Shown: positions 26,755-41,534 of the stretch, one piece after another
How positions within the stretch are numbered: position 1 is the stretch's first letter
How the letters are laid out: each line of letters begins with the position of its first letter
From: Variovorax gracilis
GTDB lineage: Bacteria > Pseudomonadota > Gammaproteobacteria > Burkholderiales > Burkholderiaceae_C
Assembly: GCF_030317115.1 (NCBI RefSeq)
Contig: NZ_JASZYF010000001.1
Location: 1,103,109 to 1,167,108 of the forward strand
DNA: 64,000 nucleotides
Direction: 5' to 3'
Program-made: the position numbers and the translations under genes
Notes under the pieces: model-generated
Told to the model about the DNA's origin: nothing
What the model saw: the letters and a program-made list of their open reading frames with translations, nothing else
Database searches by the model: none

Positions 26755-27345
26755 ATGGCCGACAAGATCCTGGTTTTCTACGGTTCCTATCGCTCCGACC
26801 GCATGGGCGTGCGTCTCGCCGACTACGTGGTCGCCGGCCTCCGGGCCCGGGGCGCCGATGCGGAACTGATCGACGCCAAGGATGTCGACCTGCCCATGCT
26901 CGACCGCATGTACAAGGAGTACCCGCGAGGCACGGCGCCGGCCGCCATGGAAACGCTGGCGGGCAAGATTCGCGGCGCGGATGCGTTCGTCTTCGTGACG
27001 GGCGAATACAACTGGGGGCCGCAACCGGGCCTGAAGAACCTGACGGACCATTTCCTCGAGGAGTGGTTCTGGCGCCCGGCTGCGGTCGCCAGCTACTCCG
27101 CGGGCCGCTTCTCAGGCGTTCGCTCGGGCACGATCTGGCATTCGATCCTGTCCGAGATGGGAATGGTGGTCGTCTCGAGCACGCTCGCGGTCGGCCCGAT
27201 CTCCCAGACGCTGGACGCCAACGCCAAGCCCACCGGCGGCGCCGGCGAGGCGCTGGATCGGTCCTTCGGGCGCTTCGCGGATGACCTGGCCTGGTGGACC
27301 GAGGCCGCGCGGGAGCAGCGGGCGCGCAAGGCGCCTCCCTACTAA
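26755..27345 (+). CDS. NADPH-dependent FMN reductase family flavoprotein
   Basis: The 196-residue protein has the flavodoxin-like fold of the NAD(P)H:FMN/quinone reductase family. An N-terminal strand and phosphate loop (ILVFYGSYRSDRMG), a central FVFVTGEYNWGPQPGLKNLTD segment corresponding to the family's PEYN loop, and a second flavin-contacting region (SAGRFSGVRSG) are visible. The start follows a long AT-rich intergenic region. The stop codon lies six bases from the end of a convergent IS110 transposase gene, so its C-terminus may have been affected by insertion. Substrate is not predictable. Confidence 0.85.
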   Translation: MADKILVFYGSYRSDRMGVRLADYVVAGLRARGADAELIDAKDVDLPMLDRMYKEYPRGTAPAAMETLAGKIRGADAFVFVTGEYNWGPQPGLKNLTDHFLEEWFWRPAAVASYSAGRFSGVRSGTIWHSILSEMGMVVVSSTLAVGPISQTLDANAKPTGGAGEALDRSFGRFADDLAWWTEAAREQRARKAPPY

Positions 27346-28640
27346 GAAGCGCTACCCCGCATGAGGCAGCACAGGAACATCACAGCCCAGGTCTTGAAGC
27401 CGCTTGATGAGGCGGTGGATGGTCTTGGATCGATCCTGGCGGTCGAAGTGGTCGGCGCCGAGGTCGTTGTACTCGGTGCCGTCACGAAGCATGTGGTAGG
27501 CGGCGGTGAGCATCGAGGCGGCCACAGCGAGGATGGCTTTCTTGGCTCCGCGGCGTGCCTTGATGCGCAAGAACTGCGCTCGCAGGTAGCTGGTCTTGAC
27601 GCGCACCGCGGCCCAAGCGGCGGTCACGAGGGTGGTCTTGATCCAGATGCCGCTCTTGCGCACGCGGCTGGAGCGGCGCTTGCCGGCACTCTCGTCGCTG
27701 CGCGGACACAGGCCGGCCCAGGAGATCAGATGGCCGGCAGTCGGGAAGCGCGACATGTCCACGCCGATCTCCGCCACCACGACGCTGGCCGTCAGATCAG
27801 AGATCCCCGGCATCGTCGCGAGCAGGCGGGCGCGCTGCCGGATCGGCGCCAGCGCTTTTCCCACGGCCGCATCCAGTTCGGCCAATGTGCGCTGCAAGGC
27901 ATCGATCACCTGCAGGTGCAGCCGCAGCATCGTGCGATGGTGCTCAGTGATGCGTCCGCGCAGCGCCTCGCGCAACTCGGCGCTCTTGTTGCGCGCCGTG
28001 CCCTGGGCCAGCGCGGCCAGCAGCGCCGGATCGCTCTGGCCGGCGACGATGGCGTCGAGCATGGCTCGCCCGCTCTTCCCCAGCACATCCGACAGGACAC
28101 TGCCGAGCTTGAGGTTGGCGTCCTCGAGCACCTTCTGGATGCGCAGCGAGTGCTGGGAGACCTCCCGCACGAGTTGCTTGCGCGTGCGGGTGAGGTCGCG
28201 CAGTTGCTGGATGGCCTGCGGCGGCACGAAGCTGGAGCGGATGAGGCCGTGCGCGAGCAGATCAGCAATCCACATCGCGTCGTTGACGTCGGTCTTGCGC
28301 CCAGGCACGTTGCGAATGTGCGCCGCGTTGGCCAGCACCAGCTCGAACTCGGCCTCCAGCACGTGCCACACCGGCTTCCAGTACACGCCGGTGGCCTCCA
28401 TTGCCACGTGGGTGCAGTCGTGCTCGGCCAGCCAATCTGCCAATTCGAGCAGCTGGGTGGTTGTGGTGCCGAAACTGCGCACCTCCTGATGCATGGGCGG
28501 CGAGACGCAACGCACGCAGGCCACGATCGTGTCCTTGTGCACATCCAGGCCCGCACAGCGCGGGTAAAGCACTTGCATGAGAACCTCCTGGCAGTGGATG
28601 GGCACCGCAGGCAGTCCTCGTCATCGAACTCTACTAAGCG
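27346..28640 (-). mobile_element. IS110-family insertion sequence (ends approximate)
   Basis: A complete, open transposase gene of IS110 type defines the element. IS110 elements lack long terminal inverted repeats and usually make no target duplication, so the ends cannot be fixed from one copy. The left limit is set just after the flavoprotein stop. The right limit is a guess a little upstream of the transposase start. Confidence 0.6.
27352..28578 (-). CDS. IS110-family transposase
   Basis: The 408-residue enzyme has the N-terminal DEDD/RuvC-like catalytic domain: CAGLDVHKD with Asp12, VAMEATGVYW, and KTDVNDAMWIADLL. The C-terminal transposase_20 domain has its conserved serine region (MPGISDLTASVVVAEIG, ISWAGLCPRSDESAGKRR). 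The ATG at 28578 has AGGAGG at ideal spacing. The gene appears intact, so the element may be active. Confidence 0.95.
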   Translation of the reverse strand: MQVLYPRCAGLDVHKDTIVACVRCVSPPMHQEVRSFGTTTTQLLELADWLAEHDCTHVAMEATGVYWKPVWHVLEAEFELVLANAAHIRNVPGRKTDVNDAMWIADLLAHGLIRSSFVPPQAIQQLRDLTRTRKQLVREVSQHSLRIQKVLEDANLKLGSVLSDVLGKSGRAMLDAIVAGQSDPALLAALAQGTARNKSAELREALRGRITEHHRTMLRLHLQVIDALQRTLAELDAAVGKALAPIRQRARLLATMPGISDLTASVVVAEIGVDMSRFPTAGHLISWAGLCPRSDESAGKRRSSRVRKSGIWIKTTLVTAAWAAVRVKTSYLRAQFLRIKARRGAKKAILAVAASMLTAAYHMLRDGTEYNDLGADHFDRQDRSKTIHRLIKRLQDLGCDVPVLPHAG

Positions 28641-28868
28641 TGCTTCGGGGCGTCGCCGCCCTCTGCCACATTCCGGGGTGCTCGCAGGACTGCGGGTCCA
28701 ACTACTGAACGGGCTTGTCGCACCAAGGGGAAGCCGACCTCGTCAGCAGCGCCCGAATTCATCCTACAACCGCCCGCCATCTGTCGCCAGCCACGTCCCG
28801 CGCTTCATGCCCCGGGGTCGGGCCCGACCGATGGCGAACTACTGACTCGACGCGCACGAGGAGAAACC
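28579..28868. other. Intergenic region between IS110 transposase and DUF4345 gene
   Basis: The 290-bp stretch contains the upstream end of the IS element and the promoter region of the next gene. It holds no convincing gene. A GAGGAG ribosome site at its right end belongs to the DUF4345 gene. Confidence 0.4.
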
Positions 28869-29255
28869 ATGACGCCTGACGCACCGCTCCTCGCCAGCCA
28901 GCTCGTCGTGCGGGTCTGTCTCTTCCTGGCAGCCGCCATCGCGCTCTTCGGCGGCACGGTCCAGATGGTCCTCGGGCAACCCGACACCAGCCCGCGCCTG
29001 GACAACGTGCACCGCTTCATGGCCGGCATCTACTTCTCGATGGGCGTCATCTGCGCCTGGGCCGCGGTGACCATTCGCCAGCAGGGCGATCTGGTCTACC
29101 TGATCGCACTGGGCATTCTTCTGGGGGGCTTCGGGCGGCTCGTTTCCATGTCCAAGGTCGGCTTGCCCCAGCCCAAAGGCGTCTGGATCGCCTACCTCAC
29201 TCCGGAGCTGGTGCTTCCCTTCGTCATCGCCATCGCGCACCACGCACGCGGCTGA
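28869..29255 (+). CDS. DUF4345 family membrane protein
   Basis: A 128-residue protein with four hydrophobic segments (about residues 12-32, 48-66, 74-92 and 106-124). The middle matches the DUF4345 pattern, including HRFMAGIYFSMGV. A GAGGAG site precedes the ATG. Function of the family is unknown; it is probably an inner-membrane protein. It stands alone between the IS element and a convergent lipoprotein gene. Confidence 0.8.
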   Translation: MTPDAPLLASQLVVRVCLFLAAAIALFGGTVQMVLGQPDTSPRLDNVHRFMAGIYFSMGVICAWAAVTIRQQGDLVYLIALGILLGGFGRLVSMSKVGLPQPKGVWIAYLTPELVLPFVIAIAHHARG

Positions 29256-29267
29256 AGCCCGGCCGGC

Positions 29268-29924
29268 TCAGTTGCCCGACGCGACGGCCTGCTGCGTGCA
29301 GTTGCCAAACTCGCAACGCAGCGCCATGGAACGCCCGTCGGCGCATGCCACGCTGTACCGCTCGAAGCCGGGCCCCTTGTCCTCCAGCACGGCTCTGGGC
29401 GCGACGCCGCAGTTGTGCGCCTTCGCAAAGTTCTCGGCGACGTAAGTGTCCTGGCCAGTCTTGCGGGCCGGCGACAGCGGGGCGGCCTTGGCCGAAGCCA
29501 TGTAGGTCACCGTCACATTCGGATCGAGGTTCTTGTAGCCCCTTCGAGCCATGCAGTTGACCAGGGCGGTCTGTTGCATCTTGGGGTCTGCGGGCACGCC
29601 GTTCGGGCTCTCGGTCACCACGGCGGCGATGCCGCCGATCGCCGCGGCGGCCAGGACACCCATCGGGAAGACGACTGCCACGCCCACCGCGACGGCGTCC
29701 AGGACATCCGTGTTGGTGGGCCCCGTGCGCATGATCCGGATTTTCTGGGCGGCCTCCCGGCAGGCATCGAGATCCAGCGCGTAGGTGGTCGGCGAAACGC
29801 CTTCCATGTCCACCATCGGAACGTACGCGGCGCCCTCGCCTTTGCCGGGTTCGGTCGATGTCGGCGCTGTGGCACAGCCGCAGACCAGCGCGGCCACGAA
29901 AGTGGCACTCACGACTCTGCGCAT
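29268..29924 (-). CDS. Predicted lipoprotein with glycine-rich hydrophobic segment
   Basis: The 218-residue protein has a lipoprotein signal peptide ending in VCGC (Cys17). A long Gly/Ala/Val hydrophobic stretch (about residues 77-105, VAVGVAVVFPMGVLAAAAIG) resembles a glycine-zipper segment. Several cysteines lie in the C-terminal half. GAGGAG precedes the ATG. I do not recognise a named family beyond this layout. It is divergent from the GFA-family gene. Confidence 0.75.
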   Translation of the reverse strand: MRRVVSATFVAALVCGCATAPTSTEPGKGEGAAYVPMVDMEGVSPTTYALDLDACREAAQKIRIMRTGPTNTDVLDAVAVGVAVVFPMGVLAAAAIGGIAAVVTESPNGVPADPKMQQTALVNCMARRGYKNLDPNVTVTYMASAKAAPLSPARKTGQDTYVAENFAKAHNCGVAPRAVLEDKGPGFERYSVACADGRSMALRCEFGNCTQQAVASGN

Positions 29925-30049
29925 TGATCGCTCCTCGTTGATCGCAACTGGGCCGCGATTTGATCACACGATTTGTTACCCGCCTAGGATTTTCCGGGCC
30001 GCAAAGCGCCTCACGATGTCGGGCTGTGGAGAAAACAACAGGAGATGCC

Positions 30050-30481
30050 ATGGTCGTCCAAGGCGGTTGCCATTGCGGCAACATTTCCTTCAACCTCAAC
30101 TGGGAGCCGGAGCCCACCGAGATCCCGGCGCGGGCCTGCGACTGCTCATTCTGCAGCAAGCATGGCGGCGTCTGGACTTCCCATCCCGCCGGCGCGCTGA
30201 GCGTCAGGGTCGACGACGAATCTCACGTGTCCCTGTATTCCTTCGGCACGCACACCGCGCAATTCCACGTCTGTTCGCGATGCGGCGTCGTGCCGCTGGT
30301 GACCAGCACGGTCGACGGGCATGTCTACGCAGTGGTGAATGTGAATACCTTCACCAACGTGGCGCCGTCACTGCTCCGTGCGGTCCCCGTCTCGTTCGGC
30401 GGCGAGAGCACCGAATTGCGGCTCGCCCGCAGGCAACGCAACTGGATTGCAGATGTGCAGTTCGTTGCGGCAGGCCGCTGA
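30050..30481 (+). CDS. GFA family zinc-binding protein
   Basis: The 143-residue protein matches the glutathione-dependent formaldehyde-activating (GFA/CENP-V) fold: GGCHCGNISF at the N-terminus, CDCSFCSKHGG, then FHVCSRCGVVP, giving the cysteine set that binds two zinc ions. Family members include a proposed S-hydroxymethylglutathione synthase, but most have no proven activity. AGGAG lies upstream of the ATG at 30050. It converges with the LysE-type gene. Confidence 0.88.
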   Translation: MVVQGGCHCGNISFNLNWEPEPTEIPARACDCSFCSKHGGVWTSHPAGALSVRVDDESHVSLYSFGTHTAQFHVCSRCGVVPLVTSTVDGHVYAVVNVNTFTNVAPSLLRAVPVSFGGESTELRLARRQRNWIADVQFVAAGR

Positions 30482-30494
30482 CCCCGCGCGGACC

Positions 30495-31136
30495 TCAACG
30501 CGTCGGCCGCGAACCCATGGCCGTGAGCACGCCCAGGCCGATGAACGAGGTACCCGCCAGCCGGTTGCCCCAGACGGCGTGCCGCGTCGCACCGCCCAGG
30601 CGCGGGCCGATGAGGCTCGCGGTCAGCACGTAGATGAGGTCCGTGCAGGCGGCGATGCCGATGAAGACGCCGCCCAGCGCCAGGGTCTGCACCAGCGGGC
30701 TGGCGTGCGAGTCCATGAACTGCGGCAGGAAGGATGCGAAGAACAGGCTCGTCTTCGGATTGAGCATCGCCACCAGGAAGCCGTCGCGGAACACGCGGCG
30801 CAGCGGCTGCGCCGGCGGGGTTTCCGGCGTCGCGGCCGCGACGGCCGGCGTGGCACGCCACATCCGGATGCCGAGGTACACGAGGTAGGCGGCACCCGCC
30901 CACTTCACCACCGTGAAGGCAGCGGACGAAACGGCGAACAGGGCCGCCAGCCCGAGCGCCGCACCCACGGCATTGGCGAGGTTGCCGAGCGCCACGCCCA
31001 GCACGGAGGCCAGCCCGCAGGCGCGACCCTGCGACAGGGTACGAGCAACGATGTAGACGACGGCAGGGCCGGGCGTGAGCGCCAGCACCAGGCTCGCGCC
31101 GATGAATGCAAGAAGCAGGGGTGTATCGGGAAGCAT
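30495..31136 (-). CDS. LysE/RhtB family amino-acid exporter
   Basis: A 213-residue protein with about six membrane helices. The family marks LALTPGPAVVYIVARTL near the N-terminus and FLVAMLNPKTSLFFASFLPQF in the middle are present. RhtB-type exporters move amino acids or their derivatives out of the cell; substrate is not predictable. The ATG at 31136 is preferred, since an upstream frame adds a non-family peptide. It is divergent from the amidohydrolase gene. Confidence 0.92.
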   Translation of the reverse strand: MLPDTPLLLAFIGASLVLALTPGPAVVYIVARTLSQGRACGLASVLGVALGNLANAVGAALGLAALFAVSSAAFTVVKWAGAAYLVYLGIRMWRATPAVAAATPETPPAQPLRRVFRDGFLVAMLNPKTSLFFASFLPQFMDSHASPLVQTLALGGVFIGIAACTDLIYVLTASLIGPRLGGATRHAVWGNRLAGTSFIGLGVLTAMGSRPTR

Positions 31137-31293
31137 GGGAACTCCAGTCCTCGGAACTCGCAAGTATCGCGCAGGCCCCTCACCCATGCATTGCCGTTAT
31201 GACCATTGGCGCAATTGCCATGGGACATTGGCGGCGCACTGCTTCTAGACTGCTGCCGCCGGCGATCCTCCGGTGCCATCCGTTCTTCGTCCC

Positions 31294-32922
31294 ATGCCCA
31301 TTTCCCGTGTTCCGTCCGCCCTTTTTTCTCTTCGACGTGCCGTCGCCGCGATCGTGTCGGCCCTGGCCTGCACCACCCCGGCGCTGCATGCGGCGGACGC
31401 GCCGCTGCAGCTCGACCTGATCCTCCGTGGCGGCACGATCTACACGGGCGACGACGACGAGCCGGTGACCGGCGACGTGGGCATCGCGGGCGACCGCATC
31501 GTGTTTGTCGGCAGGCCGGAGGCCGGCCGCTTCAGTGCGCGCCGCACCATCGACGCCACCGGGCTGGTCGTGGCGCCGGGCTTCATCGACGCGCACACGC
31601 ATGCGGACCGCGATCTCTTCACCGCCGATGCGAAGAAGCGGCTCAACGCCCCCTTCCTGACCCAGGGCGTGACGACAGCCGTCATCGGCAACGACGGCTT
31701 CGGCGGCTTCGACATCGCGGCGCAGGCCGAGCGGCTGCGCAGTTCCGGCGTCGGCACCAATGCCGCGATGTACGTGGGCTTCGGCCCGGTGCGCATCGAC
31801 CAGTTGGGCGAGGCCAATCGCGCTCCGACGCCCGCCCAGATGGAGGCCATGAGGAAGCACGTCGCCCAGGCCATGTGCGAAGGGGCGCTGGGCTTGTCGA
31901 CCGGTCTCTTCTACAACCCGCAGAACTTCGCGAAGACGGAGGAAGTGATCGAACTCGCCAAGGTAGCCGCGAAGCACGGCGGCCTCTACGACAGCCACAT
32001 CCGCGACGAGTCCATGTACAACATCGGGCTCAAGGGCTCCATCGACGAAGTGATCCGCATCGGGCACGAGGCCCGGCTGCCGGTGCACGTGGCCCACATC
32101 AAGGCGCTCGGGGTCGACGTGCAGGGCCAGAGCGGCGACATCATCCGGCGCATCGAGGCGGAGCGCTCGCGCGGGCTCGACATCACGGCAGACCAGTACC
32201 CGTGGACCGCATCGAGCACGCGCTTCTCGGCTGCGCTGATTCCGCCGTGGGCGCTCGACGGAGGACGCGCAGCGCTCCTGAAGCACATCGACGACCCTGC
32301 GGCGCAGGACCGCCTGCGCGCAGGCATCCGCGAGAACCTGCGCCTGCGTGGCGGCCCCGATGCCATCCTGTTCTCCGCGGGCAGCACCAAGTACGTCGGC
32401 AAGACGCTCTCCCAGGTGGCCGACTCCACCAAGGCCGATCCGGTCGACGCCGCCATCGCGGTGCTGAAGGAGACGGACCTGCTGATCGCCTCCTTCAACC
32501 AGAGCGACGACGACATCCGCGCCTTCATGAAGCGGCCCTGGGTCATGACCTCGTCAGATTCGTCGGAAGGCCATCCCCGCGCCTACGGCACTTTCGCGCG
32601 CAAGTACGACCAGTACGTCGCCAAGGAGCACGTCATCGGCCTGGCGCAGTTCATCCGCAGCAGCACCTCGCTGACGGCCGACACGCTGGGACTCGCGAAG
32701 CGCGGCCACCTGCGCCCCGGCTACTACGCCGACATCGTCGCCTTCGACCCGGCGCGTTATGCCGCCAAGGCCACCTACACGCAGCCTGCGCTGCTGTCCG
32801 AAGGCGTGGTGACGGTGCTGGTCAACGGCGAGGTGGCCGTCGACGGTGGCAAGCCGACCGGCATCGCCGCCGGCCGCCCGCTGCTGCGTACGCCCAAGGC
32901 GGGAAGCTGCCCGGCCCGATAG
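31294..32922 (+). CDS. N-acyl-D-amino-acid deacylase family amidohydrolase
   Basis: A 542-residue amidohydrolase with an N-terminal hydrophobic signal-like region (about residues 10-32). The metal motif is FIDAHTHADRDLF. The D-aminoacylase-type segments LSTGLFYNPQNFAKTEEV, DSHIRDES, HVAHIKALG and SSDSSEGHPRAYGTFARKY follow. The family removes acyl groups from N-acyl-D-amino acids or related amides; exact substrate is unknown. An alternative GTG start lies at 31273. The next gene begins 16 bp after its stop, so it may be co-transcribed with the glucan-trehalose cluster. Confidence 0.85.
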   Translation: MPISRVPSALFSLRRAVAAIVSALACTTPALHAADAPLQLDLILRGGTIYTGDDDEPVTGDVGIAGDRIVFVGRPEAGRFSARRTIDATGLVVAPGFIDAHTHADRDLFTADAKKRLNAPFLTQGVTTAVIGNDGFGGFDIAAQAERLRSSGVGTNAAMYVGFGPVRIDQLGEANRAPTPAQMEAMRKHVAQAMCEGALGLSTGLFYNPQNFAKTEEVIELAKVAAKHGGLYDSHIRDESMYNIGLKGSIDEVIRIGHEARLPVHVAHIKALGVDVQGQSGDIIRRIEAERSRGLDITADQYPWTASSTRFSAALIPPWALDGGRAALLKHIDDPAAQDRLRAGIRENLRLRGGPDAILFSAGSTKYVGKTLSQVADSTKADPVDAAIAVLKETDLLIASFNQSDDDIRAFMKRPWVMTSSDSSEGHPRAYGTFARKYDQYVAKEHVIGLAQFIRSSTSLTADTLGLAKRGHLRPGYYADIVAFDPARYAAKATYTQPALLSEGVVTVLVNGEVAVDGGKPTGIAAGRPLLRTPKAGSCPAR

Positions 32923-32938
32923 CGCGACACTGGAGGCC

Positions 32939-34126
32939 ATGAAGAACCTCGATGCCACCCAGCTCGCGCTGATCGACACCTGCGCCCAGGCTTCGCTCGA
33001 ACTCCTGGAGCGCAATCTCACGCCGCACGGCATCCTGGCCGCGAGCCGTACCGAGGCGGCCGTGGCGCGGCGCTACACGCGCGTCTTCGGACGCGATGCC
33101 GCGATCTGCGTGATGGCGATGTGCGGCAGCGGCGTGCCGGCGCTGGAGCAAGGCGCCGTGGCGAGCATCGACGCGCTCGCCGCACAGCAGGCGCGCAACG
33201 GGCAGATCCCCAAATACGTCGATCCGGAAGGCCACGATGCCGATTTCTGGTACCTGGGCTGCATCGATGCCACCCTGTGGTGGCTGATCGCGGTCGATCA
33301 CCTGCGCCGCCACGGCAGCGTCGGCCCCACGCACTGGAGCGACGGAGTCGACCGCGCCATCGCCTGGCTGCTGGCGCAGGAGCACCAGCACTTCCGGCTG
33401 CTGCAGCAGAACGAGGCCAGCGACTGGGCGGACATCATGCCGCGCTCTGGCTACGTGCTCTACACGAACGCCCTCTGGTATGAGGTGAAGCGGCGATTCG
33501 CGCTGGAACACGCCGACGCGACGCAGCACCACTTCAACCATCTGTTCAACCCTTTCCAGCGCGACCTGCCCGAATACCACCGCGCGCGGCTGCTGCGCCA
33601 CTACGCGCGGCGCGGCCGGCGCGATCCGGGCCTGTACCTGAGCTTCGTGAACCTCTCCGTGGTCGGCGACGAGGGCGATGTGTTCGGCAACATCCTGGCG
33701 ATCCGGAGCGGGCTGGCCGATTCAGCCACCGCGCGCCGCATCGTCAAGACCATCGCTGCGGCGAATGCCTCCGACCCGTACCCCGTGCGGGTGATCCTGC
33801 ATCCGCTGACGCGGCAGCACCTGCTGTGGCGGCCCTACATGGCGCGCCACCAGCAGAACATCGTCCACCAGTATCACAACGGCGGCATCTGGCCCTTCGT
33901 CGGCGGCTACTGGGTGATGGCGCTCGCGCAGGTAGGCCTGCACGCACGGGCCTGGACCGAACTCGCCCGGTTGGCGCAAGCCAACGAATGGGGCCATTGG
34001 CGTTTCACGGAGTGGTTTCACGGCCGCACGCTGGCGCCGATGGGGATGGCGGGCCAAAGCTGGAACGCGGCGACTTTCCTGCTGGCACGGCGCGCGCTCG
34101 AAGACGCGTCAAGCGCGCGGGCCTGA
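32939..34126 (+). CDS. (alpha/alpha)6-barrel glycosidase-like protein, GH100-like
   Basis: The 395-residue protein is helix-rich, with segments typical of six-hairpin glycosidases (VFGRDAAICVMAM, ADIMPRSGYVLYTNALWY, GGIWPFVGGYWVMALA, ending WHFTE-like and FHGRTLAPMGM motifs). It resembles bacterial proteins annotated as amylo-alpha-1,6-glucosidase-like or neutral invertase-like (GH100). Which substrate, sucrose or an alpha-glucan, cannot be told from sequence alone. GGAGG precedes the ATG. It heads the co-directional cluster with glgB, glgE and treS. Confidence 0.75.
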   Translation: MKNLDATQLALIDTCAQASLELLERNLTPHGILAASRTEAAVARRYTRVFGRDAAICVMAMCGSGVPALEQGAVASIDALAAQQARNGQIPKYVDPEGHDADFWYLGCIDATLWWLIAVDHLRRHGSVGPTHWSDGVDRAIAWLLAQEHQHFRLLQQNEASDWADIMPRSGYVLYTNALWYEVKRRFALEHADATQHHFNHLFNPFQRDLPEYHRARLLRHYARRGRRDPGLYLSFVNLSVVGDEGDVFGNILAIRSGLADSATARRIVKTIAAANASDPYPVRVILHPLTRQHLLWRPYMARHQQNIVHQYHNGGIWPFVGGYWVMALAQVGLHARAWTELARLAQANEWGHWRFTEWFHGRTLAPMGMAGQSWNAATFLLARRALEDASSARA

Positions 34127-34145
34127 CGCTTCCGGTCCGGCGTCA
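34122..34145 (+). terminator. Inverted repeat at the end of the GH100-like gene
   Basis: CTGACGC and GCGTCAG form a perfect 7-bp stem with a 10-base loop spanning the stop codon. No T tract follows. In the 110-bp gap before glgB it could reduce read-through or be a processing site. Confidence 0.35.
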
Positions 34146-34236
34146 GTCACTGTCCGACACCTGGACGGGCGCTTGGCCCTTGCGCAAGGAGGGGCGCGGG
34201 CCTAAAAAGGCGGCTTGCCTCGCAAGGACAGCCACC

Positions 34237-36115
34237 GTGAGTTCAGTCTCCCCGTTCGACGACACCGATGCCTATCTCTTTCGCGAGGGAACGCATTCAC
34301 GCCTCTATGACACGCTGGGAGGGCGCATCGCCCCCGACGGCGAAGGCGCTTCATTTGCGGTGTGGGCCCCCAATGCACGTTCGGTGTCCGTCATCGGCGA
34401 GTGGAACGCCTGGGACGGCTATGCGGATTCGCTCGTACCCCGCTCCGATTCGACCGGCGTGTGGGAAGGCCGCTGCCAGGACGCGCGGCATGGGCAGGCC
34501 TACAAGTTCAGGATCGTGTCCCAGGGCGGGCAGGTGCTCGAAAAGGCCGATCCGCTCGCGTTCTACTCCGAAACGCCACCGGCGAACGCCTCCCGGCTCT
34601 GGGCGCTCGACTACACCTGGGGCGACGACGCATGGATGCAGACCCGAGCGCCGCGAAACAGCCTCGACGCCGCGATGTCCATCTACGAAGTGCATCCCGG
34701 CTCGTGGCGCCGCGAGAACGGCCAACCGCTGGACTATCGCGCGCTGGCCCATGCGCTCGCCGACTATGCGGTGTCCGTGGGATTCACGCACGTGGAGCTC
34801 ATGCCCATCACCGAGCACCCGTTCTATGGCTCCTGGGGCTACCAGACGACCGGCTACTTCGCCCCGACCGCGCGCTACGGCACGCCGCAGGACTTCATGT
34901 ACTTCGTCGACCACCTGCACCAGCGGGGCATCGGCGTGCTGCTCGACTGGGTGCCCTCGCATTTCCCGACCGATGCCCACGGTCTCGCGTCCTTCGACGG
35001 AACGCAGCTCTACGAGCATGCCGATCCGAGGCAGGGCTATCACCCTGAATGGAATTCGGCCATCTTCAACTACGGCCGCGACGAGGTCCGCAGCTTCCTG
35101 ATCTCCTCCGGTCTCTTCTGGCTCGACCGCTATCACGTGGACGGCCTGCGCGTGGATGCAGTGGCATCGATGCTCTACCTCGACTACGCGCGCCAGGGCG
35201 GCGAATGGATACCCAACCAGCACGGCGGCCGCGAGAACCTCGATGCGGTCGCCTTCCTGCAGGAACTCAATCGCGCCGTATACCGCGAGCATCCGGACGC
35301 TTTCACGGTGGCCGAAGAATCGACCGCCTGGCCCCAGGTCTCGCGCCCGACGAACATGGGCGGCCTGGGCTTCGGCATGAAATGGAACATGGGCTGGATG
35401 CACGACACCCTTGCCTACATGCACGAGGACCCGGTGCACCGGCGCTATCACCATCACCGGCTGACCTTCTCGATGGTCTACGCCTTCACCGAGAACTTCG
35501 TGCTGCCGCTCTCGCATGACGAAGTGGTCTACGGCAAGGGCTCGCTGATCAACAAGATGCCGGGCGACGCGTGGCAGCAGTTTGCCAACCTGCGCTCGCT
35601 GCTGACCTACATGTGGGCGCATCCGGGCAAGAAGCTCCTCTTCATGGGTGGGGAGTTCGCGCAGCGTGCCGAGTGGACGCACGAAGGCCAGCTCGACTGG
35701 GCCGCCCTCGAATCGCACGAGAACCGGGGCGTACAGCATCTTGTCGGCGAACTCAACCGCCTCTACCGCGCCGAACCGGCCCTGCACGAGCTCGATTTCT
35801 CCGCCGACGGCTTCCAATGGCTCGAACCCAACGACCACGAGCAAAGCGTGGTGGCATTCCTGCGGCGCTCGCGTGCCGGAGACGCCGTGCTGGTCGTCAG
35901 CAACATGACGCCGGTGCCCCGGCAGAACTACTGCGTCGGCGTGCCCCAAGGCGGAACGTGGCACGAGCTCCTCAACAGCGACGCCGCCACCTTCGGCGGA
36001 TCGGGCTGGGGCAACCTGGGCGCCGTCGAGGCCGCGCCGATGCGCTCGCACGGGCAGCGCCATTCGGTCTGCCTGACGCTGCCGCCGCTGTCCACGCTCT
36101 TCCTGAAGGCCGGCG

Positions 36116-36123
<8 letters not shown>
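34237..36123 (+). CDS. glgB: 1,4-alpha-glucan branching enzyme GlgB
   Basis: GlgB (GH13_9) makes alpha-1,6 branches in glycogen-type glucans. Initiation at GTG 34237 follows AAGGA, giving 628 residues with a single N-terminal CBM48-type domain and no extra N1 domain. The four GH13 regions are visible: DWVPSHFP, GLRVDAVASM with nucleophile Asp307, VAEEST with Glu360, and LSHDEVVYGKGSL with Asp428. It overlaps glgE by eight bases. Together with GlgE it builds branched glucan from maltose 1-phosphate. Confidence 0.97.
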
Positions 36124-38164
<2,041 letters not shown>

Positions 38165-38174
38165 GGCCGTGCCG

Positions 38175-41501
<3,327 letters not shown>

Positions 41502-41534
41502 CGGCACCGCACACGCCATCCCGGGAGAACCTCC

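Noticed and set aside
31205..31222. Near-palindrome around GCAATTGCC between the LysE-type and amidohydrolase genes
   Set aside because: The arms are out of register by one base and there is a single copy; evidence is too weak for an operator.
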